Below are positions 18,071 to 18,082 of a stretch of DNA of 18,082 nt, in pieces. The number at the start of each line of letters is the position of its first letter. The stretch's first letter is position 1. The translations under genes and the position numbers were made by a program. The notes beneath the pieces are model-generated. The model made no database searches, had not been told where the DNA came from, and was given only the letters and a program-made list of their open reading frames with translations. Source of the DNA: Gonium pectorale (lineage: Eukaryota > Chlorophyta > Chlorophyceae > Chlamydomonadales > Volvocaceae); NCBI GenBank assembly GCA_001584585.1, contig LSYV01000061.1, forward strand, positions 47,582 to 65,663, given 5' to 3'.

Positions 18071-18082
18071 CACACACACACA
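18071..18082. repeat. (CA)6 microsatellite at window edge
   Basis: Six CA units run to the last base, so the full length is unknown. Confidence 0.85.

Larger units (their letters stand above)
17604..18082. other. Right end of window, no supported gene
   Basis: Only short overlapping frames are present, none recognisable. Composition becomes less GC-rich toward the end. A small inverted repeat and a CA tract lie in the last 60 bp. Confidence 0.5.

Noticed and set aside
1..18082. tRNA, rRNA, CRISPR array or riboswitch
   Set aside because: I saw no cloverleaf, conserved rRNA segment, regularly spaced repeats or known aptamer pattern on either strand.

Overview
The window looks like nuclear DNA of a green alga, most likely a volvocine / Chlamydomonas-type chlorophyte. 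It is GC-rich. Its spliced genes use GTG(A/G/C)G-type donors and C-rich tracts ending in CCCGCAG as acceptors. Introns are dense and full of short repeats. The first gene encodes a photosystem II Psb27-type protein, so the host is photosynthetic. These points are read from the sequence; the organism name is inference.

Left part (1-8619), host genes on the + strand. The 3' part of a Psb27-like gene (exons 499-593, 982-1145, 1690-1774) is followed by about 1.3 kb without a gene. Next comes an eight-exon gene (3045-8619) whose exons join in phase to exactly 600 codons. Its product has a cleavable signal peptide, an Ala-rich then Cys-containing ectodomain, a Pro-rich linker, a SEA-like alpha/beta domain, one membrane span and a Pro-rich cytosolic tail. 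I do not recognise the family. Its introns hold a 51-bp tandem repeat, a 690-bp element with 98-bp inverted arms, and several short dispersed repeats with copies elsewhere in the window.

Middle part (8620-13100), mostly without clear genes. At 9863-10563 lies a rearranged duplicate of the gene found at 16534-17549: a 504-bp piece (opposite orientation to the parent) is fused to a 197-bp piece (same orientation as the parent), and the 279 bp between them are lost. Two weak possible exons lie on opposite strands near 12.0-12.3 kb and 12.8-13.0 kb.

Right part (13100-16213), a compact block unlike the host genes. It holds a virus-type family B DNA polymerase (+) with all three 3'-5' exonuclease motifs and palm motifs A, B and C. 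It lacks an N-terminal domain, carries one frameshift near 13325-13335, and uses AGG for about half of its arginines. Convergent with it, only 14 bp away, is an unrecognised 347-375-residue ORF (-). I read this block as an endogenised fragment of a large DNA virus or a virus-like element.

Far right (16534-17603). A two-exon gene (-) with a 74-bp intron encodes a 313-residue protein. Its core resembles the Uma2-like branch of the PD-(D/E)XK nuclease superfamily. Its damaged copy lies on the other side of the viral block, so related repeats bracket about 6 kb of apparently foreign DNA. The last 480 bp hold nothing convincing apart from a small inverted repeat and a CA tract.
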